A DNA stretch of 64,000 nucleotides from contig JAEPOJ010000009.1 in assembly GCA_017642965.1 (NCBI GenBank), positions 41,854-105,853 on the forward strand, written 5' to 3'. Below, piece after piece: positions 54,037 through 62,900 of this stretch. The notes under the pieces were generated by a model. That model saw only the letters and a list, made by a program, of their open reading frames with translations. It ran no database searches and was not told the origin of the DNA. Origin of the DNA: Phycisphaerales bacterium. GTDB taxonomy: Bacteria; Planctomycetota; Phycisphaerae; Phycisphaerales; UBA1924. Positions within the stretch are counted from its first letter, which is position 1. Each line of letters opens with the position of its first letter. A program made the translations under genes and the position numbers.

Positions 54037-54816
54037 TCAGCGGCGACGACGCGCGGCACCGAGGCCAGCGAGCGTGAACAGCCCGAGCGTGGCCGGGGCA
54101 GGAACACCCGTCGTGATGTTGCTGTAGCTGATGTCAACCACGCCGTCCATCGCGGGCGAGTTGATCTGCGCACCAACGCCGGTGAACATGTCGAACGCGC
54201 TGGGGATGCCGCCCTCGGTGGTCGTAAAGTCGATCGCACCGCTGCTCACCCAGCCGCTGCCGGTCGTGAGGTTGTTGTACATGTACTCCATGGTCGACGG
54301 AGCGCCCATGCCCTCGCCGTCGCCGGGCGTGTGCACCATGCGGAGCATCAGCTCATCACCAACGTTGTAGAGCCCGGTCCCAAACGAGTGGAAAGGCAGA
54401 ACAGAGCCGAACGCGGCGATCTCACCGTTACCGGTCAGCACGCCGAAAAGACCCAGCCCGAACAGGTCCGCCTGGAACCCGGCCTCAACGTTGCCCACGT
54501 TGCTCGCTTCGTTGATCTGCATGGTCATCTGCATGTCAAAGCCGTCCCCGTAATCGAAGTCGACGCTGCTGCCGCCCATGTCGCCGAACCAAGCCACGTG
54601 GCGGTTCGCGAACCCGCCGGAGCCGTAGTTGCTCTCCTGCAGGCTCACGCTGCTGCCCATCGGGTCATAGTTCGATGTAAATGTCAGGCTGCTGCCCGAG
54701 AAGTCATTGAACAGGCGTGGCACATCGTTAAAGCTCGCGATGTCCGTTACGCTCGCGCTCGCGAGGGTGCTGACGCAGGCCACCACGCCGGTGCCGATCA
54801 CAGTCTTCAGTGTCAT
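54037..54816 (-). CDS. PEP-CTERM exported protein in the glycan operon
   Basis: The protein has 259 residues: a signal peptide cut near ASA, a beta-rich Gly/Ser/Asp-rich body, and a PEP-CTERM tail (VPAPATLGLFTLAGLGAARR plus two further Arg). No catalytic motif is seen; it may bind glycan at the cell surface. GAGGAGAG precedes the ATG at 54816, and operator B lies about 81 nt upstream. GH94 starts 118 nt after its stop with no terminator between, so it likely heads the operon PEP-CTERM, GH94, prepilin-like, small membrane protein. Confidence 0.75.
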   Translation of the reverse strand: MTLKTVIGTGVVACVSTLASASVTDIASFNDVPRLFNDFSGSSLTFTSNYDPMGSSVSLQESNYGSGGFANRHVAWFGDMGGSSVDFDYGDGFDMQMTMQINEASNVGNVEAGFQADLFGLGLFGVLTGNGEIAAFGSVLPFHSFGTGLYNVGDELMLRMVHTPGDGEGMGAPSTMEYMYNNLTTGSGWVSSGAIDFTTTEGGIPSAFDMFTGVGAQINSPAMDGVVDISYSNITTGVPAPATLGLFTLAGLGAARRRR

Positions 54817-54896
54817 ATGTATCTCTCCTCGTTTCGTTGTAGATCTCTCGTGTGTGCCGATCGTCCCCCACGCGGAGGAGTCAGAGGACCAACCTT

Positions 54897-54910
54897 TGAA
54901 AACGGTTACA
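54897..54910 (-). promoter_or_regulatory. LacI-type operator B
   Basis: TGAAAACGGTTACA (plus-strand reading) shares 12 of 14 bases with sites A and C. It lies upstream of the PEP-CTERM/GH94 operon; a TATACC -10-like box (minus strand, 54945-54940) is about 30 nt further upstream, so the repressor would act as a roadblock or at a second promoter. Confidence 0.6.
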
Positions 54911-55006
54911 TTCTGAGGCATTCACACCCCCGACGCAAGGGTATACCTCGATAATTTCACCGAATTCACACCCCAAACACGCCCCAACACCCCCAGCAAC
55001 GCCAGA

Positions 55007-56521
55007 TCACTCGAGTTCCAGCCGCTCCAGACCACCCCGAATGAACGGGTGCGACATGAACAACTCCCAGATCAGCCCCGTCCGCGCGTTCTCAATCGCC
55101 AGAATCAGCGGCCCCTGGCTGATCGCGACGAAGTCCTCCGCCACCCAGTCAGCCCGCCCTTCCCGATTCAACCGAAACGCGTCCTTGAACCCCCAGCGTT
55201 CCGTCCACACCCCTCCGGTGTTCTCATCACCAATCACTCGCCGCGACGCCCGCAACGCATCGACCGCGAGGCTCGCCTCAAACAAGATCGACGAACCCGG
55301 AGCGTACGGCGCGATCACACCACCCCCCCAGTTGTCCTCGCCCCGGTACGTTGAGAAATCCCGCCCCGATACCGATCCGATCATCTCCATCGGCTCAGGG
55401 AACTGCCCCGAGACCAGATACCCCTCCGGCCCGTCGCTCGCTGAGAACCCCCACAGATCCGCCCCCAGCGTCGGAAGCCCCAGCGGGTTCTCAATCGCGC
55501 GATCCCGATGCAGATTCACCGTCCGCCTCGAGTTCTCCCACCAGTCCACCCGGGCCCGCTGCGGCACACCGTGCGCTCCCGGGTTGTCCGTGCCCAACGC
55601 GCCGTAATCCACAAAGAGGTGAGCAAAGAACGACGTAAACAACGCCCCCGAATACGGGAACCAGACGATCTCGCCCTGCCCATCATGCCAGCCCAGCTGC
55701 CGACGCAGCCCCCAGTACGTCTCGCTCGGCACACGATGTGCAGGGTCCGGTGCGCACACACCCAGCAGCGTCGCCAGCCGGTGCTCATCTCCGCTATCAA
55801 TCCAGTAGTAGGGGAGCAACTCGCCTTCACCCGTCGGTCGAGCATCATCAGCTGGCTTCCACCCAAGACTCAGGTAAGGCGTACCGGGCATGCCCGAGTC
55901 GGGCGTGCCTAGAAAGAAGGACCAGTCCGCGTCGCGCAGCACCCGATCAACATCCGCCTTGATCTCACCACCGAAGTACTCACCCGCAACGATCATCCCC
56001 GAGAAAAGCAGCGCGGAATCGACCGTGCTGACCACCAGCTCCCGCCCCACACGCCGGGCCGAAGCGTCGTGCGGGTTGATAAAGTGATAGAACAGCCCGC
56101 CCTTGCGATTGCTCGGCTCACGCATCAGCGAATCCATGATCAGCTGGGCCTGCCCTGCCGCCTGCTCACGCGAGATCCACCCACGCTCGACCCCGATCGG
56201 CAGCGCCGCGAGTTGAAACCCAACCCCGGCAACGCTCACCACATCGCTGCTCGTCCGGTCGTACACCATGCCCGTCTCCGGGCTGACCGCCTCGACGAAA
56301 TATCGGAACGTCGCCCGCTGGATCTCGTCGAGGAGCCGCTCGTCATCGCGCGAGAACACAAACGGGGGGCGCTCGATCCCCGCCTCCGCTGCAATCACCA
56401 CGCGCTCGCTATGCAGGCCACGCACCGCTGGTTCCTCAACGTGCTGCGAGCCGCCGCAGCCAATGCAAGCGGCCGCGAATGCGACCATGACAGGAAAAAG
56501 GATTTGTGTAAGCGTTTTCAT
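55007..56521 (-). CDS. GH144-like glycoamylase-domain lipoprotein
   Basis: The protein has 504 residues. It has a lipoprotein-type signal (ACIGCGG; Cys near 22), then a full-length (alpha/alpha)6 domain of the glycoamylase/COG5368 type: RATFRYFVEAVSPETGMVYD, SVAGVGFQLAALPIGVERGW, GGLFYHFINP, PYYWIDSGDEHRLA and NWGGGVIAPYAPGSS. Characterised members (GH144) are endo-beta-1,2-glucanases, but the family also has uncharacterised branches, so the exact bond is inferred. It should act at the outer surface or in the periplasm. The ATG overlaps operator C, and a TATGGT hexamer 5 nt upstream on the minus strand with no Shine-Dalgarno suggests leaderless transcription divergent from lacI. Confidence 0.8.
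   Translation of the reverse strand: MKTLTQILFPVMVAFAAACIGCGGSQHVEEPAVRGLHSERVVIAAEAGIERPPFVFSRDDERLLDEIQRATFRYFVEAVSPETGMVYDRTSSDVVSVAGVGFQLAALPIGVERGWISREQAAGQAQLIMDSLMREPSNRKGGLFYHFINPHDASARRVGRELVVSTVDSALLFSGMIVAGEYFGGEIKADVDRVLRDADWSFFLGTPDSGMPGTPYLSLGWKPADDARPTGEGELLPYYWIDSGDEHRLATLLGVCAPDPAHRVPSETYWGLRRQLGWHDGQGEIVWFPYSGALFTSFFAHLFVDYGALGTDNPGAHGVPQRARVDWWENSRRTVNLHRDRAIENPLGLPTLGADLWGFSASDGPEGYLVSGQFPEPMEMIGSVSGRDFSTYRGEDNWGGGVIAPYAPGSSILFEASLAVDALRASRRVIGDENTGGVWTERWGFKDAFRLNREGRADWVAEDFVAISQGPLILAIENARTGLIWELFMSHPFIRGGLERLELE
56507..56520. promoter_or_regulatory. LacI-type operator C
   Basis: TGTAAGCGTTTTCA (TGAAAACGCTTACA on the minus strand) overlaps the start codon of the GH144-like gene and lies between the -35-like TTGTGT (56504-56509) and the -10 of the LacI gene. 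Occupancy would block both divergent genes, giving autoregulation. Confidence 0.65.
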
Positions 56522-56525
56522 GTGC

Positions 56526-56534
56526 TACCATAGT
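56526..56534. promoter_or_regulatory. Overlapping divergent -10 boxes (GH144-like / lacI)
   Basis: The 9-bp TACCATAGT contains CATAGT, ending 5 nt before the lacI-type ATG (56540), and on the other strand TATGGT, ending 5 nt before the GH144-like ATG (56521). The start codons are only 18 nt apart, so both transcripts appear leaderless. Confidence 0.5.
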
Positions 56535-56539
56535 CCCAC

Positions 56540-57589
56540 ATGAAACGCCAGGAAGCAAGCGAGAACGGGCGCACAGGTGCGGTTTCAATCCGAAGCGTCG
56601 CAGAACGCGCCGGGGTCTCCATCGCCACGGTCAGCCGCGTCCTCAATACGCCGCAGAAGGTGTCCCAGTCGACCGCTGACCGGGTCCGCAAGGCGATCGA
56701 GGACCTCGAATACCGCCCGAACCTGTTCGCCAAGGGCCTGCTCACCAAGCGCAGCCGCGTCATCGGCGTCTCCCTCCCCGACATCCACGGCGAGTTCTAC
56801 TCCGAACTCATGTTCGCCCTCGACGACCGGGCCTGCGAGCTCGGCTACCACCTCCTCGTCAGCTCCAACGCCCACCGCGTCGAACGAGGCCCCGGCAACG
56901 GATTCGCGCTCGATCTCGTAGACGGCCTCATCGTCATGCTCACCGAGCGATCCGGCGTGGACATCGAAGGCATCAGCCAGCTCTCCCACCCCGCCGTGGT
57001 GATCGGCTTCGACGAGCCGGGCCTGGAAGTAGAAACCATCGTCGTCGACAACGAGACCGGTGCCCGCAAAGCGATCGAACACCTGCTCAGCGAAAACACC
57101 CCCGACCGCTGCTACTTCGTTGGTGCTCACCGCGGCAACATCGACTCCGACGAGCGCCTCAACGCGTTCTGCGCGGCACTCCGCAAGCGCGGACACGAGC
57201 CACGCAGCGACCAGATCGCCCGCCGCGAGTTCTCCTTCGACTGGGGATGGGAATGGGCCGAGGGCATGATCGACGAAGGGCGCCTCGAGGACATCGCGGT
57301 ATTCGCCGCCAACGACGAGATCGCCATCGGCATCGCCAACGCGGCACGCGACCGCGGTATCGAGATCCCCGGCTCACTGCGCATCGTCGGGTTCGACGAC
57401 TCACGCCTGTGCAGCCTGGTGCGCCCAAAGCTCTCGTCAGTCCGCATGCCCGTTCGTGAGATCGGCCACGCCGCGATCGAGGCGATCATCCGCCGCATTG
57501 AGGAGCCGGACAGCGCACCACGACACGCGCGACTGGCGACCACGTTCGTCCAGCGTGAATCGAGCGGCGGGCCTCGGAGTATGGGATGA
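56540..57589 (+). CDS. LacI-family transcriptional regulator
   Basis: The protein has 349 residues. The N-terminal helix-turn-helix (SIRSVAERAGVSIATVSRVL) and hinge helix (YRPNLFAKGL) are typical LacI/GalR, followed by a periplasmic-binding-protein-like sugar domain with VIGVSLPDIHGEFYSEL and the C-terminal ALRSVRMP-type strand (SSVRMPVREIGHAAIEAII). These usually repress sugar genes until a sugar binds. Three TGAAAACNNTTACA operators nearby, one in its own promoter, support control of this locus. A 1-nt gap separates its stop from the next gene, so it leads an operon with the two exoproteins downstream. The start appears leaderless. Confidence 0.93.
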   Translation: MKRQEASENGRTGAVSIRSVAERAGVSIATVSRVLNTPQKVSQSTADRVRKAIEDLEYRPNLFAKGLLTKRSRVIGVSLPDIHGEFYSELMFALDDRACELGYHLLVSSNAHRVERGPGNGFALDLVDGLIVMLTERSGVDIEGISQLSHPAVVIGFDEPGLEVETIVVDNETGARKAIEHLLSENTPDRCYFVGAHRGNIDSDERLNAFCAALRKRGHEPRSDQIARREFSFDWGWEWAEGMIDEGRLEDIAVFAANDEIAIGIANAARDRGIEIPGSLRIVGFDDSRLCSLVRPKLSSVRMPVREIGHAAIEAIIRRIEEPDSAPRHARLATTFVQRESSGGPRSMG

Positions 57590-57590
57590 G

Positions 57591-59894
57591 ATGAGCGTGC
57601 GTGTTCTCACAATACCGATCCTGATGCTCGCTTCCTACTGCGCAGGGGCGCACGGCGCCCCCGTCGCCGAGCCGTGGCACACGCAGCAAACAGATCCGGT
57701 GAGTGCGGTTGCCGCCGCCCAACTCAGCGGCTGGTACGCCACCAGCGAGACCGCGCAGGATTCAATCGAGATCCGCGATATCCGCCAGGACCTGATCCAC
57801 CGGATCACGCGGGATGAGCTGGAAGTCCTCCTCCCCTGGATGACGCTCGATCAGGGCAACGACGGGCCCCGCGCGCTCGCATGGACCGATTCTGGGCGTG
57901 CCCTGTTGATCGTTGTCTGCGATGACGCGCCCAGCCCAGACGGGCTCGGCCCCGACGCGGTCGTACGCTATGACACCACAACAGATGAGCTGAGCGTCTT
58001 CTCCCGAGCAGACATCGGGGGCGCAGACGGCGAAGCGCCCGCGGCCCTCCACCACGAAGGGCAGCTCTGGCTCTCGACGCAAGCCGGCCCGGTGCACATC
58101 TACGATGCGCGCAGAAACGTGACAAGCGGGTCGCTCCAGTCCACGTGGTCGCTCCCGGGCGGAGATCCGGTGCTCGGTCTCGCCGTCGCCCGGGAACTCA
58201 ATCTCCTCTTCGCCGTCAGCGATGCGCAGCTCTACCGGATCGAGCTGACACAGGCAGCCATCACGCCGGAAATCGTCGGCCCCGTGGACGACGCACGCGC
58301 GGTCGCGTACAGCGATCACCTCGGCGCAGCTTCGCAGGAGGGCGCGTTCGTCCTGGGAAACTCGGGCATCACACACGTGCCCCGCTTTCAGGCAACCGGC
58401 CTGCTCGCCTACGCCCCGACCCAGTATCTCAGCCTAACCTCGGTACCCAGCGATCTCGCCGCCACGCCCTGCGGGCGTCTCCTCATGGGCACATCAACAG
58501 GCGCGCAGATCATCCGCGATGACGCAGACACCCGCCACGATTTCGAAGCATGGGTCCGCGACGAGTTCCAGCAGGTCATCAACTACGCAGAGGGGCTGGT
58601 CGCACCAGACGGCGGGCCCAGCGGATGGGTCATCGACGCGGATGTCGCGGCCGGAGGATCGCGTTTCCACCCGCCAAGCCCGGACGGGGCGGCATGGCTC
58701 ATCATGCTCGAGATCGCCAAAGACCACCTCGCCGGCGATCAGGCCTCCTCCGATACCGTGCGAAGCATCCTGCGCCGCTACGCAGGCCTCATGCCCGACG
58801 GGATCGCGCCCACCGTGACCGCGGACGGCATCATGCACCACTGGTACGACCCATGGACCGGCGCGTCCGCCCCGGGCTGGAGCGACGAGTACGCCACGCT
58901 CAGCACCATGCTCATCGTCATGGCCGCGGACCGCGCACGCCGATTTTATCAGGACGATGCGCAGATCGTTGAGGCGGCCGATGTCATCATCGGGCGCATC
59001 AGCAACTGGGACAGCTACATCCAGCCGGGCACAAACGCCATGTACTTCAGAGCGGCCGCGACCGGCGGGCCGGACTTCGGCACGGCCAGCGCGCCGTACA
59101 ACGAAGGCGTGATCTTTATCGAGCAGGCCGCCGCCTACGCCAACGCCTCGCACGCCCTCGGAGCATGGCTCGACCGCGCCTCGCTCCCCGAAGCCGAGTA
59201 CGTCGATGGACTGCCCGTCACCACAAACTGGCCCGGCAACCACCTGCCCGCGTTCGTCTCCCTCTACCCCTACATCGCACAAAACGCCACACGGGGCAGC
59301 GGGAACTGGAGCCGGCACCTGGAGAACCTGCTCGCCTCGCACGGCGCCTGGGTCGACGACAACGCCCCCCGGTTCATGACCGTCTTCAGCGCAGGAACAA
59401 CCAAGCCGGAGTGGGGGGGCTACAACGCGGATTCACTCTCCAACCACCCAGGCGACGTTACCACATTCCCCGCGCTCATGGCCTTCTCAACAACCGGGCG
59501 CACCGCCCCGAGCGTGGGGGCGTACCACGCCTACCGCAAGGGCGCCCGCCAGTCGTTCGAAACAGGCGCATCACTGCTCTACCGACGATCGGACATCGAC
59601 CCGGGATACACGCCGGGAGACGCCGGGCTCCCCGATGTCGTGATCGGCGCCCTGGGGCTGGCCGAGCTGATCAGGCCGGGCACCGCCGACGCGGTCCTCG
59701 CCATCCCGTACCAGCCGGAGTGCCCAGCCGACCTCGCGCCGCCGAGAGGCAATCTGAACTTCTTCGACGTATCGATCTTCCTCAGCGCATTCAACTCCGC
59801 AAACCCGACCGCCGATCTCGCCCGACCGTTCGGAGAGTTCAACTTCTTCGACGTGTCCGCGTACCTCAGCGCGTTCGCCAACGGATGCCCCTGA
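57591..59894 (+). CDS. Secreted glycosidase-like protein with GC-type dockerin
   Basis: The protein has 767 residues: a signal peptide (about 1-23), a beta-rich region of about 290 residues with propeller-like repeats (AVARELNLLFAVSDAQLY), then a helical domain whose motifs (MHHWYDPWTGASAPGWSDEY, NEGVIFIEQAAAYANASHAL, TTKPEWGGYNADS) look like an (alpha/alpha)6 glycosidase of the GH144/glycoamylase type. The C-terminus carries two dockerin-like repeats (NLNFFDVSIFLSAFNS and FNFFDVSAYLSAFANGCP). The glycosidase call is tentative, and catalytic acids are not assigned. It starts 1 nt after the lacI-type stop, with GGGATGAG before the ATG. Confidence 0.65.
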   Translation: MSVRVLTIPILMLASYCAGAHGAPVAEPWHTQQTDPVSAVAAAQLSGWYATSETAQDSIEIRDIRQDLIHRITRDELEVLLPWMTLDQGNDGPRALAWTDSGRALLIVVCDDAPSPDGLGPDAVVRYDTTTDELSVFSRADIGGADGEAPAALHHEGQLWLSTQAGPVHIYDARRNVTSGSLQSTWSLPGGDPVLGLAVARELNLLFAVSDAQLYRIELTQAAITPEIVGPVDDARAVAYSDHLGAASQEGAFVLGNSGITHVPRFQATGLLAYAPTQYLSLTSVPSDLAATPCGRLLMGTSTGAQIIRDDADTRHDFEAWVRDEFQQVINYAEGLVAPDGGPSGWVIDADVAAGGSRFHPPSPDGAAWLIMLEIAKDHLAGDQASSDTVRSILRRYAGLMPDGIAPTVTADGIMHHWYDPWTGASAPGWSDEYATLSTMLIVMAADRARRFYQDDAQIVEAADVIIGRISNWDSYIQPGTNAMYFRAAATGGPDFGTASAPYNEGVIFIEQAAAYANASHALGAWLDRASLPEAEYVDGLPVTTNWPGNHLPAFVSLYPYIAQNATRGSGNWSRHLENLLASHGAWVDDNAPRFMTVFSAGTTKPEWGGYNADSLSNHPGDVTTFPALMAFSTTGRTAPSVGAYHAYRKGARQSFETGASLLYRRSDIDPGYTPGDAGLPDVVIGALGLAELIRPGTADAVLAIPYQPECPADLAPPRGNLNFFDVSIFLSAFNSANPTADLARPFGEFNFFDVSAYLSAFANGCP

Positions 59895-59909
59895 CCCACA
59901 GGAGAAATC

Positions 59910-62900
59910 ATGTCCCCACATCAGACGCCCTGGCGCTGGCTGGTCGCTGCAATCCTCACCGCACTGATCACCGCGAACGCATCGGCTCAGCCCCGCGCAA
60001 TCGACAGCTTCGACCGCCTCGAAGACTGGGAGCTCATCCTCGCCGACGGCGTGCGCGGCCAGCTGACACAGGGCGACGGCACGATCCGCCTCGACTACGA
60101 CTTCAGCGCCGGAGCGGGCTACATCGTGCTCCGCAAGCGGGTACAGATGCAGATCGACCCCAACTACCGCTTCGGGCTGCGCTACAGGGGCAAAGGGCCG
60201 ACAAACACACTGGAGTTCAAACTGATCGATCCGTCACTCGAAAACGTCTGGTGGAGCGTCGAGCGCAATATCCGTTTCCCGGATGACTGGGAAACACAGT
60301 CCATCCGACGCCGCCACGTCACCTTCGCCTGGGGACCCAGCGGAGGAGCACCGATTGATACACTCGGCGCAATCGAGATCGCTGTCACCGCAACCAGCGG
60401 CGGCACAGGGCAGGTCTGGTTCGATGAGCTCACCTACGAACCACTCCCGGAGGTCGAGCCGCAGCCGACCGAACCGACCCTGATCGACCAGCACGGCACA
60501 AAGACCCGTGTCACCCCCAACGGCCACGCCCAATGGCATGCCGCCCCAGGGGACTCCGCGCACCTCGAGTTTGCTTCACCCGTCGAGTTCAGCGCCGTCC
60601 GCGTGCGCTGGGCCAAAGGATCAGCCGGCCGCTTCCGCATCCAAACCTCGCCCGACGCAACGCACTTCACACCGATAGCAGAAGAACGCGTGATCGACAC
60701 CGGAACCCAGACGATCTTCCTCCCAGAATCCGAAGCCAAGCAGGTCCGCATCGACGTGCTCGATCACACCGCAACCCTGGAACACATCGAGTTCTCGCCC
60801 GTCGAGCAGTACCCCGACGCGAATGCCTTTATCCATGATCTCGCCCAAGCCGCTCCCCAAGGGGCATACCCAAACTACTACAACCAGCTCACCCCCTGGA
60901 CCGTGATCGGCCTGCCGGATCATGACGCAGAAGCCCTCATGTCCGAGACCGGACGACTCGAGCCACGCAAAACCGGCTACGCACTCGAACCGTTCATCCT
61001 GCAAGACAGCAACCTGCTGAACTGGGCCGACGCATCCATCACCCAGTCCCTCATGGACGGCGCTTTGCCCATCCCGACCGTGCACTGGTCGCTCGACACC
61101 CTGCGCCTGGATATCACCGCCGTCGCATCCGATCTCGCCGGCCCAGACCAACTCCACGCCCGCTACCGCATCACCAACACCAGCAAGCAGACGCAGTCCC
61201 TCGCCCTGATGCTCGCCGCACGCCCATTCCAGGTGCTCCCCGCCGCCCAGTTCCTCAACACCGTCGGCGGCGCAGCCCATGCCCAATCCCTGGAACTCGA
61301 TCGTCGCGCAATCCGAGTCGACAACCACGAGTTCCTGCGCACCTTGACCCAACCAGACGACCACCTCACCCATGCCATATCACGCGGCACACTGACAAAC
61401 ACGCTCGCCGCAGAGTCATCGTGGACGACCGCACCACAAACCGAAACCGGCCAGTTCCCATCGGGCGCGATCCGCTACAACCTCATGCTTCAACCCGGCG
61501 CATCACGTGAAATCGACATCATCATGTCAATGACCGACGAGCCGGTCACACCCACCACAACCTCATTCGACCAAGCACTCGCCCACGAAACGACACGCTG
61601 GGAAGGGCTGCTCAACCGCTTCCAGCTGCTCATCCCCGAATCCGCCCAACCGCTCCGCGACACCATCCGCGCCAACCTCGCCTACATCCTCATCAACGCC
61701 GACGGCCCCGGCATCCGCCCCGGCTCCCGTTCTTACGAACGCTCCTGGATCCGCGACGGCGCCATGACATCCGCCGCCCTCATCGCGCTCGGCAACCAGA
61801 AAGAAGCCCGCGACTTCATCCAGTGGTACAGCACCTACCAATACGCCGACGGCAAGATCCCCTGCGTCGTTGATTCCCGAGGCCCTGACCCCGTCGACGA
61901 AAACGACGCCCCCGGCCAATACCTCTTCGCCATCCGAAACAGCGCCGAAGCCGCCGGCCACTTCGACACCAGCTTCGCCCGAGACATGTACCCCAGCATC
62001 CTCCGCACCGTCGACTACGTCAACCGCATGCGCTCCTCACGCCTCACCCCCCAGTACACCCAGGCCACGGACCCCATCACCCGCGCCTGCGCCGGCCTCA
62101 TGCCCGAGTCCATCAGCCACGAGGGATACTCCGAGAAGCCCATGCACTCCTACTGGGACGACTTCTGGGTCTACCGCGGCCTCCGAGACGCCGAAGCGAT
62201 CGCCCTACGCCTCAACGAACACCAGGACGCCGCACACATCCGCCAACTCGCCGACGAGTTCGGCTACGCCATCACCCAATCCATCGAACGAACCACACAA
62301 GCCCACGCCATCCCCTACGTCCCCGGCTGCGTCGAACTCGGCGACTTCGACGCCACCTCAACCTCCATCGCCTTCTACCCAACCGGCGCCGCAGAACTCA
62401 TCGACCCCAATCTCCTCGAACAGACCTTCGAGCGCGCCTGGGCATCCACACAAGCCCGCATCGACGGCTCAGACCTCTGGGACGGCATGACACCCTACGA
62501 GGTCCGAAACGTCGGCACATTCGTCCGCCTCGGCTGGATCGATCGCGCACACGAATACATGGACTGGCTCATGACCCTCCAAGCACCCGCCGGCTGGCGC
62601 CAGTGGGGCGAGATCGCGTACAGAGAGGACGCCCCCTGCCGATTCGTCGGCGACATGCCCCACACCTGGGTCGGCTCCGGAGCCATCCTCTCCATCCTCT
62701 CCCTCTTCAGCTACGAACAAGACGACCACCTCGTCCTCGCCGCCGGCATCCCCACCGAATGGCTCGATGCACCCCACCCCATCGGCATCCGAGGCCTCGT
62801 CACCCGCCACGGCACCCTCAGCTACACCATCCAGCGAACAGGCAACACCACCAACCTCCACATCGACCCCGGCTGCCACCCCCCAGCCGGCTACCGCCTC

